From Lineus longissimus (lineage: Eukaryota; Nemertea; Pilidiophora; Heteronemertea; Lineidae), in assembly GCF_910592395.1 (NCBI RefSeq), contig NC_088323.1, positions 5,952,001-6,016,000 on the forward strand: a DNA stretch of 64,000 nt. Reading direction: 5' to 3'. The translations under genes and the position numbers were made by a program. Below are positions 45,101 through 56,103 of the stretch, one piece after another. Positions within the stretch are counted from its first letter, which is position 1; each line of letters begins with the position of its first letter. The notes under the pieces were generated by a model. It ran no database searches. It worked only from the letters and a program-made list of their open reading frames with translations, and was not told the DNA's origin.

Positions 45101-47950
45101 AAATCTTGATGAATTCTCTTCAAATTTCCACCAGGAATGAATAAATAGTAGGTCGATATAGCAACAAAAAAAAACAATATAAGGAAAACTTATGCCAATA
45201 AACCGATGATTTATAACCCAGGCCGAGTTGGTGGGCCGAGTTGGTAATAGGCCGAGTTGCCCCGTAATCTGCAGCTGATCTCCAACAGAATTTTTCTCTG
45301 GGAGTCAGATGACTGATGAGAGGGTATTTGGGGAGTTGGTGGTCTAACCATGAAACAAGTGAAGACATGAGCCACTTAAACAACGCTTTACTAGATTCTA
45401 AAACTGGCCGAGACAATTTCTGACGCAGTTGTATACCAATGACTGCACAGCACTGGGCCTCACCAAAATTATTCATTTTAAAGTATTCAGACATGAAGTG
45501 ACTTACTAAACCAATGAAATAATGTACATATTTATTGAATTTGGCTGATGAAAGACTACACAGTACACTTTAATGTAAAAACGCACATAAAAAACATCAT
45601 GAAATACAAAACAAATGCAACTTTTATCTTTTCCAATGGGACCTCACTGCAGTACATTTACATGTACATGGGTGTAGATTTGCAGTAGATGGGCTTTGAA
45701 ACTGGACACATAAATGCACTGCAAGTTCAACTTTCAAGTTTTTAACGAATGGCATAGGCCTTCAAGCCTGACAACTGCACATCATACAATGTCTCCACAC
45801 GCATTCTGACTGGGATCGAGGTCTCCACTCAGCTGAACCTGCATTTCCTGAAGATCATTTTCAGTCTGAGCAGACGTGATCGCTGGTTCCTGTCCATTCC
45901 CGTCCCCGGCAACCTCTGGTTCCTGTCCATTGTCGTCCCCAACAACCTCCTGAGCTGCTTGAGTGACATTTTCCACTTTTACTTCCATCGCCAACAATAC
46001 CTCTGTCAGATTCGCCTCATTTTCAACCACATCTAGTGCATTCTTTCGCTCCTTTTCAAAGAACCGCGAGATGATGTCGGGATCTAGATTCAGGACCTCA
46101 GAAATCGACTGCAGGGCAACCTGGTCAGGTGTTTTAGAAATTTCGTTGAAGAATTTTAACATTGTAGCTTTGGCGTGTGCACTAACTATTCTCCGTTTCT
46201 TGTAACTCGGTTCAGTCGATTCCTGGAAGGAAGAAATAGCTTTTTGAAGGACATGGGATTCAACTAATGCTTGATTTGACCTTCATAATGTTACATGATA
46301 CCAAAAACATCAATTTACACTTTCTACCTGTAAACAAGCAATTTAAATCGTTGTGACCTGCATGTTTAATCGCATGCAATAATCAGTCATTTGCAGTGGC
46401 TGCGGTAATCTGCACGATTCAATACCAAACCCAGTGATTACCGCTCTTCCCCTTCAGATGAAACGATTATGATTACAGGTGGCTACAGTTTAAATCAGCC
46501 GTAGGCAATGTTGTTGAGAAGTTTCACTAGCCCTGAAAAGCAACGCAACTCACTGTGCCATCTATAGGAATTCATCAAAGTCCACTTCCTCATTGTGATC
46601 ACTTACCTCGAAGTACTCTCGCCTCATGCGCCGCTGATCTTTGGACTCCATCTTGTACTCCTGGTACAAACGTAACCTCTCTTCCACCGGTTTATCCAAA
46701 AATTCCTGAATTCGCAACAAATTCTGAATCGTCGTTTTAGTATCCGGCATATTTCCTGCCTCTCCTCTCCGCAGCAGGTCCGACAAATACCCCTGGGTTC
46801 GCCCGCTTGAAACAGCAGCGAAAGTCTCTTGGCTTATTTTCATTTCTTTCAACTCGGCACGTATCTTTGCAAAGACTTGCTTATCTATTTTCTTTAAGAG
46901 TTGGGAATTGTCTTGTTCAGATTCTTGGGAGGGAGCCTGAGGTTCGACACCGGGAAGATCTGGAAAGCAGGGGTAGTGCTTGTATGTATCACTTTGTCTC
47001 AAGTCTGTGTGTGATGTCCCGAACACCAACTCTTTTAAAGAAGTCGTACCCTCAATCCAACCAGACATTTCGAAATAGTCTTAAATCTCTAAATTTCTTA
47101 ATGCACATAAATATTTTTTTAAACTTGTGGATTATATGGCATGAAAATGTGTTACAATACGAATCTGAGGATGATGGTGATGATGATGATGATGATGATG
47201 ATGAACTAGAAAAAGATGATACCAATGCATGCCTCACTTCAGTCATCCTGAGGGGTTAATGTTCGACTCTCAATTTGTGTGGAGAGCCGGAGAAGCGAAC
47301 ATCAACCCCTGATTTCCTCAGGATGCACTTCAGTGTACTTCCTACAAACCTATACATATCTACACCCATTTCTATTGTGCCCGTTTCAAGTTAATGAATG
47401 TTTGCAGGTGCTTTAGTTTATGACCCAAGTCACCAAGTATGAAGTACTGAGCATTTGACTTGAGTGAATATAAAACTATGTCAATTTTGATTTGGTTTTT
47501 AGATCAGGACAGGACTGACGGGACAACACATCTTAGACACCATGGGCCAAATTCATAAAGGGCGTTTGGCTTAAAAACAGCGTTTAACTGCTGAATAGAC
47601 AGATTCTGGCCCGTCATGTAAATCTTCACAGAATATGAATAGGCCCTGAAACTGATTAGGGAGAAGTTGTACATGTCTAACCCTTAAACGCCCTTTATGA
47701 ATTTGGGCCTACGTGTACCTAATTACTCTTATCAGTCAATTTGACCAAAATAACTCAATGAGCCCTCAAATGCTACAAACTAACCGTTTTGGTGTGACGG
47801 GTCGCATTCTTTTTGATTCCCAACAAAAGAAAGCAACTAACCTTTTGGTACCCTTCCTGTGCCCCGACATGTTGGACAGTGTACGCTTCCTTTCATCAAC
47901 TCTTCATACCCATCATGATTATTCTCCGAGGAGATCAGCGGCTGCTGCAT
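42172..47950 (-). CDS. TMEM106B: TMEM106 family lysosomal membrane protein
   Basis: Type II single-pass membrane protein of late endosomes/lysosomes in vertebrates (one TMEM106 seen here, so not assignable to A/B/C). Exons: 47950-47842, 44609-44549, 44113-43945, 43840-43650, then one of two 51-nt exons (43281-43231 or 43172-43122), then 42319-42172. Phases chain to 242 residues (human TMEM106B 274). Motifs: HCPTCRGTGRVPK (the conserved CPTC zinc-ribbon-like stretch); KLIALIP; a transmembrane helix VAVAVIACIVIAALTIFFLI followed by PRSV; NVTNDNFYPVTV; and STYLGHTEQDTITTYQHVNC. The first intron is 3.2 kb and contains a complete CUT-homeobox gene on the same strand. Minus-strand AATAAA lies at 41509-41514. 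Confidence 0.9.
43122..43172 (-). other. TMEM106B: Alternative exon 5b of TMEM106 (tandem duplicate)
   Basis: 51 nt between TTTCTTTCCAG and GTAAGTTTTC, phase 2 on both sides. It encodes IYCGRGSWMSLLDIEFE between the same flanking exons as exon 5a. It keeps the conserved aromatic-Cys pair and the EFE end. Confidence 0.75.
43231..43281 (-). other. TMEM106B: Alternative exon 5a of TMEM106
   Basis: 51 nt between TTTTCCAG and GTAAGTTTTG, phase 2 on both sides. It encodes GFCVKNNWSSQIVMEFE, matching the family segment that follows the DFC motif in vertebrate TMEM106. Only 58 nt separate its donor from the acceptor of exon 5b. Confidence 0.85.
44843..45269. mobile_element. Foldback element in TMEM106 intron 1
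   Basis: Two inverted arms (about 44843-45035 and 45080-45269) share long stretches such as GACCAACTCGGCC, ATTACCAACTCGGCC, GGTTATAAATCAT and TTGGCATAAGTTTT. Candidate 8-bp target duplication TGCAGCTG lies at 44835-44842 and 45270-45277. It is non-coding. It lies between TMEM106 exon 2 and the nested SATB-like gene. Confidence 0.75.
45531..45536 (-). promoter_or_regulatory. Poly(A) signal of the nested CUT-homeobox gene
   Basis: AATAAA on the minus strand, about 250 bases after the stop codon at 45782. It lies upstream of the foldback element and of TMEM106 exon 2, so the nested gene can end within the host intron. Confidence 0.55.
45782..47068 (-). CDS. SATB: SATB-like CUT-homeodomain transcription factor
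   Basis: Probable nuclear DNA-binding protein, 300 residues in two exons (47068-46607 and 46222-45782, phase 0). One CUT domain spans residues ~60-138 (KISQETFAAVSSGRTQGYLS, then IQEFLDKPVEERLRLYQE). It resembles SATB CUT repeats more than ONECUT. A homeodomain follows at ~162-220. Its recognition helix reads IISRFFEKER: position 48 is Phe, as in SATB and ONECUT, but the near-invariant Asn51 is Lys (residue 211). The C-terminus is acidic with a repeated DGNGQEP motif. If exon 1 is not spliced, it reads on to a stop at 46562, giving a 168-residue CUT-only form. The gene is nested within intron 1 of TMEM106, same strand. Vertebrate SATB proteins have a CUTL and two CUT repeats, so this is a reduced form. 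Confidence 0.75.
47244..47325. mobile_element. 82-bp miniature inverted-repeat element with 9-bp TSD
   Basis: Ends CATCCTGAGG and, inverted, CCTCAGGATG. The pairing continues inside (GGTTAATGTTCG with CGAACATCAACC). Direct repeat CACTTCAGT flanks it at 47235-47243 and 47326-47334. It lies about 180 bp upstream of the nested SATB-like start codon. Confidence 0.75.
47544..47709. mobile_element. 166-bp MITE in TMEM106 intron 1
   Basis: Near-perfect terminal inverted repeats of about 24 bp: GGGCCAAATTCATAAAGGGC on the left, and its complement GCCCTTTATGAATTTGGGCC on the right. The target duplication is not clear. It lies 130 bp downstream of TMEM106 exon 1. Confidence 0.75.
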
Positions 47951-50135
47951 TTCTCTGCCTTTTATACTCCCATACATGTGTGATCGATTTTCTTAACTGT
48001 CCATCAGCAGCACTCACTGAAATGAAAATGAATTGGAACATTTATTAGACTATGTATCATTCAAAGAGAGAGACTAGAGAGTATTGGCGTCAATGCCCAA
48101 TGTAGCAGTTTAGCTGCACATTGAGTAAAATGTGTGTAGCAAGTGTCGCTTAAGACAGACCAGATGTCAAGAAACATTTATGTCCAAATGAACAAGGCGA
48201 AAACATTTCATAAGGTGGTTCCTATGGTGCCTGTAAGAAAATTAAAGAGGTTGCTGATTAAACCACTTAGTCCACCTACCTAAGACTATGTCTATGTCTA
48301 CGAGGGCTATTTTCGGAATTTTCAACTAATGACTAAGGCACTTACTAAATCTGAACGCAAATCACCTCGAAACTTTGCCAAATTCACAATAACTTTGAAA
48401 TGAGAGCTATCCTTCTTTGTGCACATACGCACTGGCTTCTTTTGATTTGATCACCATCACTAGAGACACTGATCAAACACTGTAACCTGGCCTTGTAATG
48501 ACATCGTATTGTTGAATATCGTCGCCGCAAGGCTTGCGTTGCAACTTTTCATGAGCACAACTTTTTGGCCCTAGAATAACGGACTTTGGCGTCAAGATTA
48601 AGCAATTCACAGATGATAGAATACATCATAACGTACCTTAAGAACTATATCGACATATGTTATCGACTGTAGACACGTGTCTGGTTTAGAATGGACAATA
48701 ATCTTGATTTTATTGAAGAGAAAATTGCACAATTTCTCAAAAATGACGATTTTAAGAGTGTAGCAAAGGAAGCAAATGATGTTGTAAATAAATATAAAAA
48801 TCTATAGAAACGTACCTTAAATGACGTGATAAAGTCAACAACTGGCATTCAAATTTTATCATGACAAAATTTGTCTAAAAAATGTCATAGAATTGAACCT
48901 ATTATTCTCTATTTGCAACATACTTTTCTGTCAACCTCGCTTCCAGGTAAATATTATCCTGGGTACGGGGTTGATCATGATGGTAATCACATGATCCATT
49001 ATTATATCATAATAATGCCATTATATGGGCTAGACTTTAATCACCTGGTAATTTGTCAGATATTTATTAGATTATACATTCTGGGACGGGTCAGAAGTCC
49101 AAACGAGTAATGGGATGTCATCACAACCAATGGTAATGTGCCTCCGGCCGACCAACTCGCAATGTCACAACCAGTCACTTGCAAAGACGATCGACAAAAA
49201 CAAAACATACTTCATAAGTCAAGGTCACAACCTAGTCACCGGACAAGTGTTGCCGCTTAAAAAATGGGTACAAAGTCACAACCAACTTTAAGGCCCTTTT
49301 TGTGTGGACCACTACCAGAACAATATAATTGATCCTCTACACGTGTAGGCCTATGTCCGACACAGTTCAGATAATTTCGGTCTATATGTCCTTATCAGAA
49401 GATTTAAAAGATAGGCCAACAGCACAATTGATATATGATATGAGGGCTGGGACAACTACTCACTGGCTTGAACAGAAGACCTGCATCTCGGAGCCCCATA
49501 TACCAATGAGCAGTACACGGATGGTACCAACATCGGTTGTACCATGCAGTACCACAAATGTGGTATTTCAGCAAGGTTCCAAACCCTTCAACTGCAAGAC
49601 TTGCGAGTACCCTACGGCACATTTTTTGCTCGACATAAGACTTGAGGATTTCACACTTCCAAATTCTTAGTCCTTATCAATTCTTGGTTGTATATGTACT
49701 GATGGACACAAAGTGCCCAGAAAATACATGCTGGGCATTCAATCCAACAGACCTATATGACAAAGAAAGGAGAGTGAGGCACAGAAAAACAACATATAAA
49801 GTAGATCATTGATTATTTAATAGTTTAGCACATCACAATACATGACTGTTTGAAGATGAATTATAGTGGATTACATGCATTCTCTCGAAGCTTTGATAAT
49901 CCTCAGGCACAGAGCGAGAGGCACCGTTTTTTCTAAGACTAGAGAAACCTACTGCAAACCATAGTTATCTCCATGAAATGTTCTCTTACATGTACAAGTA
50001 CCAGTTTTCCATTAAAAGTTTTTTAATGAGGACTCGAATCTGTGAGAGACCTACATAATGTGAAATCCACAAGCTTTAGAGAATGCTATCTGAAGTGTTC
50101 AATACGTTCAACCTTCTTGTAAATGTTGAAAATGT
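47951..50135. other. TMEM106 upstream region and GARS 3' flank, no further gene
   Basis: About 2.2 kb between the TMEM106 start codon and the GARS stop codon, both minus-strand. It holds the TMEM106 promoter and 5' UTR (no TATA box seen) and the GARS 3' UTR. No exon with family similarity was found. Confidence 0.45.
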
Positions 50136-53100
50136 CTATTTTGTAGTTTCCTGTTGCTCAAAGATTTCGTAATTATTCAGACAGTCCTCCCATGTCCGTC
50201 TGCCGTTGGCCAAGTCACTCACGATCTTTGGAAGCTCATCGATCTGTTATGACAAAAAGATAGGTCAATCAATCATCAGAAATTGGTCAATTCATCACAA
50301 ATAAAAACATTGGTCAATAATTATAACAAGATTGGTCATTAAACAGGAAACGCTAGTGGGTATGACCAAAAACAACTCATTACTTCAAGTATTTACTTGA
50401 AGTAATGAGTTTTTGGTATGACCCAATAGGATTCATCCATTGCTTTAACGACATGGAAGTCCCCTATCTGGGAAGTGGTTTGTCCTGTCTACTGGAGTTA
50501 CCCCTTTAATCATAAAACACCTAGTCAATTTTGAAATCACAATCACATTTACTCCCCCCCCCCCCCCCTATACGAACGCATACGCAAAATGGGCCTAAAA
50601 TTCTCAAATGGCCTCCTCCCAATTTGCACGCGTATTAAACGATCCTCTTCCACGGTCCAACACTTACATCAGCTCTGATCTGCTTCATCGAGTCTCTCTC
50701 CCTCAGTGTTGCCGTGTGGGGCGTCTTGTTCACTGTGTCAAAGTCTATCGTGATACCAAATGGAATCGCAATCTGGTCAGTTCTCGCGTATCTCCTGCCG
50801 ACAGACCCGCTGCTGTCATCAGTTTTATGGGGTACGTCATGTTTGGTGAGGGCAGCAGCTGAAATGGGAGAGATGGTAAGATGAATTCCCGGGCTCTATT
50901 GCATGGTAGCCAGAATCGTTAACCAATAGGCTGCAAGCCTCATACATAAAACTGAACTACTATGATATTAGATGATAAAACTAACAAATTTCTGAATATC
51001 ATCATCCAAGTCATCACAGAATATACTTACAGAGCTGTTTGGTGAAAGGTATAAAGTCTGGATTTCCACTCAAAGGTATCACTGAACACTTGTAAGGCGC
51101 TATAACTGAAGGTAGGCTGATATACTGCAATGAGGAATGAACTAAAAATATGTACTTTTTCGTCCAAAAATACAACTCTGCTTATTTCTCTAGGCACTGA
51201 GCAATAAACTGTTATTAGTCAAATCCTGATGACATATGGGGTACAAACTGGTTTTGGCAGTAAGCGAAGGAAATGTACTGTTAATCCAGAAATATTCGTG
51301 GACATTTCATTTGTCGGTCTTGTGAAATTAAAACTTTGCACACCTTAATTTTGGATATAAACTTACCGTTCTCTGTTCGTCACCCTCTCGTATCCGAAAG
51401 TTATGTTCAAAGATGGCGTACATGATTCGCCCAATGCCAAACGAGGGTTCAATCACAGATGGCATCACTTCTTCAACTGGAAAATTATGAAATGATTTAT
51501 GAAAGAAAGACAGATGGGAAATTTAAAGTTCACCATCATTTCCTGAACCCACTGGAGGACTGGAAGACTACCAGACCCTGTTTCCACCAGCAGACTCTGA
51601 TTTCAGTGTCAGATAATCTTCATGGAGCTGACTGACCTGGAGAGATAGACCAAAGACAGAAGAAGGTGGAGAGAAGTTGTTTCTGGGCCATGCTCCGGCA
51701 GCGGTGGAACGGGATAAGTAATAAGTAAATATCTGCGGTAAACCTACCATGAACTGTTTTCTGGAACCTTTTCACATTTATCATCTCCGGTTTCAAAAGG
51801 AACGGCTTTTCATCAATCGTCACAGTTGTTTCGCTGGAAGAATATGATACAAAATTGAGGACTTTGAATCAACAGAAGCAGAGCAAAACATGTTGGATGA
51901 GCACAGAATTTTAGATGGTGTGATTTTGAAGTCATTACTTATTGCATTGCAGGGGTATACAAGGAACCTGTGTTAAGTGAGTGCAGCTCTCCTACAACAC
52001 TCTGTCGTGCCACAGGAAACCAAGCTCCATCAGGCGACTCCTTCAGCAGCTACAATAATCGCCTGGCGGCCATATTGGATATCAGATCAAGCCAAAAATT
52101 GATCGGGGACCTCCTCCCATGAAAAAAAACAATTAATTTCTTTAAACTGGTCACACAACATTGTGAAATGCATTTAATTACTCACCCCTTCTCCTTGAGC
52201 ACATTTTCTAGTTCACTGATTTGATTTTCCTCTAAACGGGTTAAGTATTCAGTAACTAATTTGGCTTCTCTCTTGAACACTTTTCCAATGACACTCTTCT
52301 GCACCTGACACTCGACAACATCCACCACCTTGTAAACGTGTTAAGGTTTCATATTCTAAAACACCTAATCAGAAATGTATAAAATGTTTATATGCATCAG
52401 GGATGTGCACAGTTGCATAAGGGCAAAAGCATCATGCTCATAACCAAGATGCATTGGGTTAATACCTGTCTGAACTAAGTCCTACCTGCCAGGTCAAGAT
52501 CAGGTAAATTCTTCAAAATCTGTTGTTCTTCAATTGGCTTGATAATGATAGCACAGTGCAATTTGGTCAAGACATTTAAGGTGAAAAGTGGAAGACTGGT
52601 TGTAGAAGTCACTAATAGAAAAACAAGCCTATGCAGACACTGTCACAATGAAAGGATATGGGTTGAGGCAGCTTCTTCTCGGCACACAATCGGACTCCAG
52701 TGGCCTTTGCGTGGTGCGAAAGATCGAAACAGGATCTGTCCGCACACCCAACGCACTCGACCCAACCCTGAAAAATAATGCAAGAAGACACTGTTTATCT
52801 GCTTTAGGGGCACCTTGAAAAAGGCCTATCTTAATTGTAAATAGGCCTGCCTATGTGCACTGAGTCGGAGTAGTTCTTAAAAGATTTTACTTCTATTTGT
52901 TCCGCAATAGATATAAGGAAGACTAGAGAATACGGAAATACTTGTCTTGAAATCTTCTTCAACTTACATAAGATGTTTTACATTCAGCATCCCAGCAGTC
53001 GCACGCATAATGAGCCATCTCGTTAGCCATGTGTTGTCTGAAGCGCAGTTTATTGGGATCCACGCCGGCTTTGGTCAAAAAGAGATAGATTCGCCCAATG

Positions 53101-56100
53101 AAATACCCAAGAGATTCGTTGGCGATTAATTTCTGCAAAAGAAGATGCATGAAAGTTCAAAGGACATCAAATAACCATGATGGTGAAGTGGTGAATCCAA
53201 TCCACTAGAAGGCGCAGCGAGTCACATAGCTTTTCAGGGCTCATATGGAGGTATGAAAACAATGTGCGTAAATCAAAAACTTCAGAATCTTTTCTCACCT
53301 TTGCAACAGCATCTTTTAGTTTCACCAACTCTGGTCCCTTCCCATCCATCTGGTTACAAGCAGAAAACAACGCCAGCTCGAGATCGGCAACCATATCAAA
53401 CTTTTCATGGTGGTCTTTTTCCGCTGGATCACAGAAATATTCAATCTCCGCCATGGTGAACTCGCGGACGCGGATAAGGCCAGCACGAGGTGAGATTTCA
53501 TTCCTGAAGGCGGCACCGATTTGAGCTGCGGCGAACGGGAGTTTCCCTTGATTGAATTCAAGCAGACGCTTGAAGTTGACAAATATACCCTGAGCAGTCT
53601 CTGGTCGAAGAAAACTGGAAATTACAAATATAAAACAATTAAATTCATGAAATAATGATGTGGCATGATACTGACCTAACGTTAAATTTCACACAATGAA
53701 CGAAAACATCTCAAAAAAAATTGCCATTGTAAGAGACTCACCCTTTCACATTTCCAGCTGGTCCTATAGATGTTGCAAACATGAGATTAAACTCCAACGG
53801 TTCAGACAATTCATTGCCATTCTGTGACTTCATGTCGTACTTCTTCATCAACGCAGCCATCTCATCTCGATTTAGGTTGTCAATCTGAAAGAAAATTCTA
53901 ATATAATAAGCTGCCTACCATACTCACTGCCTCAGGAAAATAAGATCTTTCGAAACTGAGTTGTGTGTTTGGGAACATCCCTTTCCCACTGAGACAGATC
54001 TAAAGAAACGAATCCAGTTAAAAATACAGCCCGTTTAGTGTAGTATTCTTGGGCTACACCAATTGGGCTGTCTGACTACCTGATATTGATTTTCACTTCA
54101 TTCTGCAGTAACTTACAGTCATGATATGTTTCCTACACTCTTCTTTAACATTTGCTGGCGTTTTCTTCTCTGATATCATCTTTTCTAGAAAGGCTGCAAA
54201 GATATGTGTATTATCATCAGCGTGAAAAACATGTCACACGTCAGAAAGTGAGATGTAATAAAGTGCCTCGTGTTCTCCTCAACTAAACACTCAACAAAAA
54301 GATGTTAATTTCAATGAGAGAGCAGGGCCCTAGCTGGAGGACCTCCAAGGGTCACAAAAAAAAGTTTAACCAACCTTCAATGAAATGATCGCATCGAAAA
54401 CATTCCCCATTTTTCAAATCTTTTACCATGTAGTCCGAGAAACGTTCAACATGACCAGATGCTCTGCAATGAAAATAACGGAATTATAAATGAAGACATA
54501 AGGTGCTGTTTCTCCGATTTAACAAATCTAAACCGGACTGGGATATTGCCTGCACTAGCTGGCAAATAATTCATTAGGCTGGAGCTTTTCCACGGTTTGG
54601 TAGCGTTAAAAGACTAGAAGTATCACCTCAATGAACAAGATGCTGGTCCTGAGCAATGCAGCTGATGTGAATTACTTAGGTATTCAGTATGAGTGAGGAC
54701 GGGTTATCTCCTTGAAGTATTATGACAAGATCATTTAAACCGTAAAAAGAATCTCCCAAACTTACTTTAGAATGACCTCAGGTGTCAACATGGAGCAGTC
54801 CACTTCTAACATCTGCTCCTCAAGGATGAAGAAGTTCCTCCACATGTTGATGAGGTTGGACTTCATGGCACATCCCATGGGGCCAAAGTCATACAGACCC
54901 TGAACACCTGAAAGGGTTAGCAGTTATCTTAAACAAAGGGGCGGACAATCCAAAAATTCATAAGAAAATTAAGTTTATCTTTGCAAAAACAGCACTTTAT
55001 AACGAACCAAGTACATCCACAGGAGTGTTCTGTCCAAGCATTGTACTAAAGTTGATCAATGATCATCTCACCTCCATATATTGAAAAAGATTGGTCATAG
55101 AAGAATCTCTGTTTCAGCAAATCTTCCAACTTTAGACGGTCGATCTGCTCATCTGCTGGAACTAAAGACAACTCCTGGAAAATAATTGAAGAAGTATTCT
55201 TTAGAACAACAGCATACAATTACAACCCAAGGATATGATGACAAGGTGATGACTAGATGATACAAGGCCACTATTAACCTTTAAAGGGGACTACATTCTT
55301 TGTACAAGCCTGACCACTTTTACTGAACTGTCAGATGGGAAAGACCCCTACTGGCGACTTCATGTGTCTTAAAAACCTACCTGGGAAAGCCTACTGCCTA
55401 GAGTCTCCCTTTAAAAATAAGATGTCTGAGAAGACCTACCTTCTCCTCCAGAGCTTTCTTTCGTGCCTTTAACTCTTTGACAGCCAAGTTGACATCGATT
55501 TCCGGAGCTTTGTCCTGCTTCAACTTCCTGACCAGATCACCCTAAAATGACACAAATTACATGTTACAGCACATGAAGTTATTTAATCGGGCCTAGATCA
55601 GATGAAAAATCTTAAATGTATGTAGTGACAGTGCCGCTACGAAACAATCATACAACTTAACGATGTTGTTTCCAATGTTCGGCCTGCTGCTCTCCGCTTG
55701 GCCCCGCTGATTGACCGGCCGACGATTTACTGTACGCCCATAATATACGGGGAAGGACGATGTTTTCACTGCAGTTTACGACTGGTTATACGAAGCGAGA
55801 GCGACGGATGGACGATGAAATAAAGTGTAGCTAATTTCCTATAGCTAAGCCTACCTGTTCCTTGACACTCTTTCGGAGTGGAGCAAGGATTTCTTCTGTT
55901 TTTGAATCTGCCATTCTAAAATTCAAGTTCACCCCTTTTGGTTTTAGATTCCTGATATTTTTCTGCTTGGATCCCCACAGCAGATTGTCATTCGCAGATT
56001 TACAAAGATTATGAGCCACAGAAAACGATCGAATAAAGTGCTGTCTGTACGCAAATCGAGCAAACACAGCTGCACTTCTTGCTAAGTGCAAAGCAATTTT

Positions 56101-56103
56101 CAT
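50136..56103 (-). CDS. GARS1: Glycyl-tRNA synthetase, cytosolic and mitochondrial
   Basis: Charges tRNA-Gly (class II synthetase, homodimer). Sixteen coding exons: 56103-55855, 55541-55440, 55174-55072, 54907-54766, 54463-54375, 54193-54117, 53884-53742, 53614-53299, 53132-52968, 52767-52660, 52331-52186, 51833-51748, 51476-51367, 51124-51031, 50858-50668, 50243-50136. Phases chain throughout. From the ATG at 55914 the protein has 679 residues (human cytosolic 685). From the in-frame ATG at 56103 it has 742 (human 739). The extra 63 residues are Arg/Lys/Ser-rich and lack acidic residues at the start, as in a mitochondrial presequence. The WHEP domain is at the N-terminus ([20 protein letters not shown]). 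Catalytic signatures: [38 protein letters not shown] (motif 2), [11 protein letters not shown] (motif 3). The C-terminal anticodon-binding domain ends in [10 protein letters not shown]. One intron is U12-type. Confidence 0.96.
50368..50414. mobile_element. 47-bp hairpin insertion with 9-bp TSD
   Basis: CTCATTACTTCAAG and CTTGAAGTAATGAG face each other across a 6-nt loop, extended by A/T tracts. The 9-bp direct repeat GGTATGACC flanks it at 50359-50367 and 50415-50423. It sits in GARS intron 15. Confidence 0.75.
52332..52659 (-). other. GARS1: U12-type AT-AC intron in GARS
   Basis: The 5' splice site reads ATATCCTTT, the full minor-spliceosome AT-AC consensus. The 3' end has a branch-site-like ACCTTAAC whose adenosine lies about 9 nt before the terminal AC (GTTTAC). 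No GT-AG alternative keeps frame. Splicing here joins KKLPQP to KVVDVVECQ, matching the human KEPKTVNVVQ junction residue for residue in length. Confidence 0.9.

Noticed and set aside
46807-47259. Plus-strand frame with a poly-Asp run
   Set aside because: Antisense to the SATB-like first exon plus a (GAT)n microsatellite. No coding similarity.
52641-52660. GT donors just downstream of the GARS LPQP codons (GTGACA, GTGTCT)
   Set aside because: Neither restores the reading frame or the conserved PK-x-V junction. The AT-AC borders do both.
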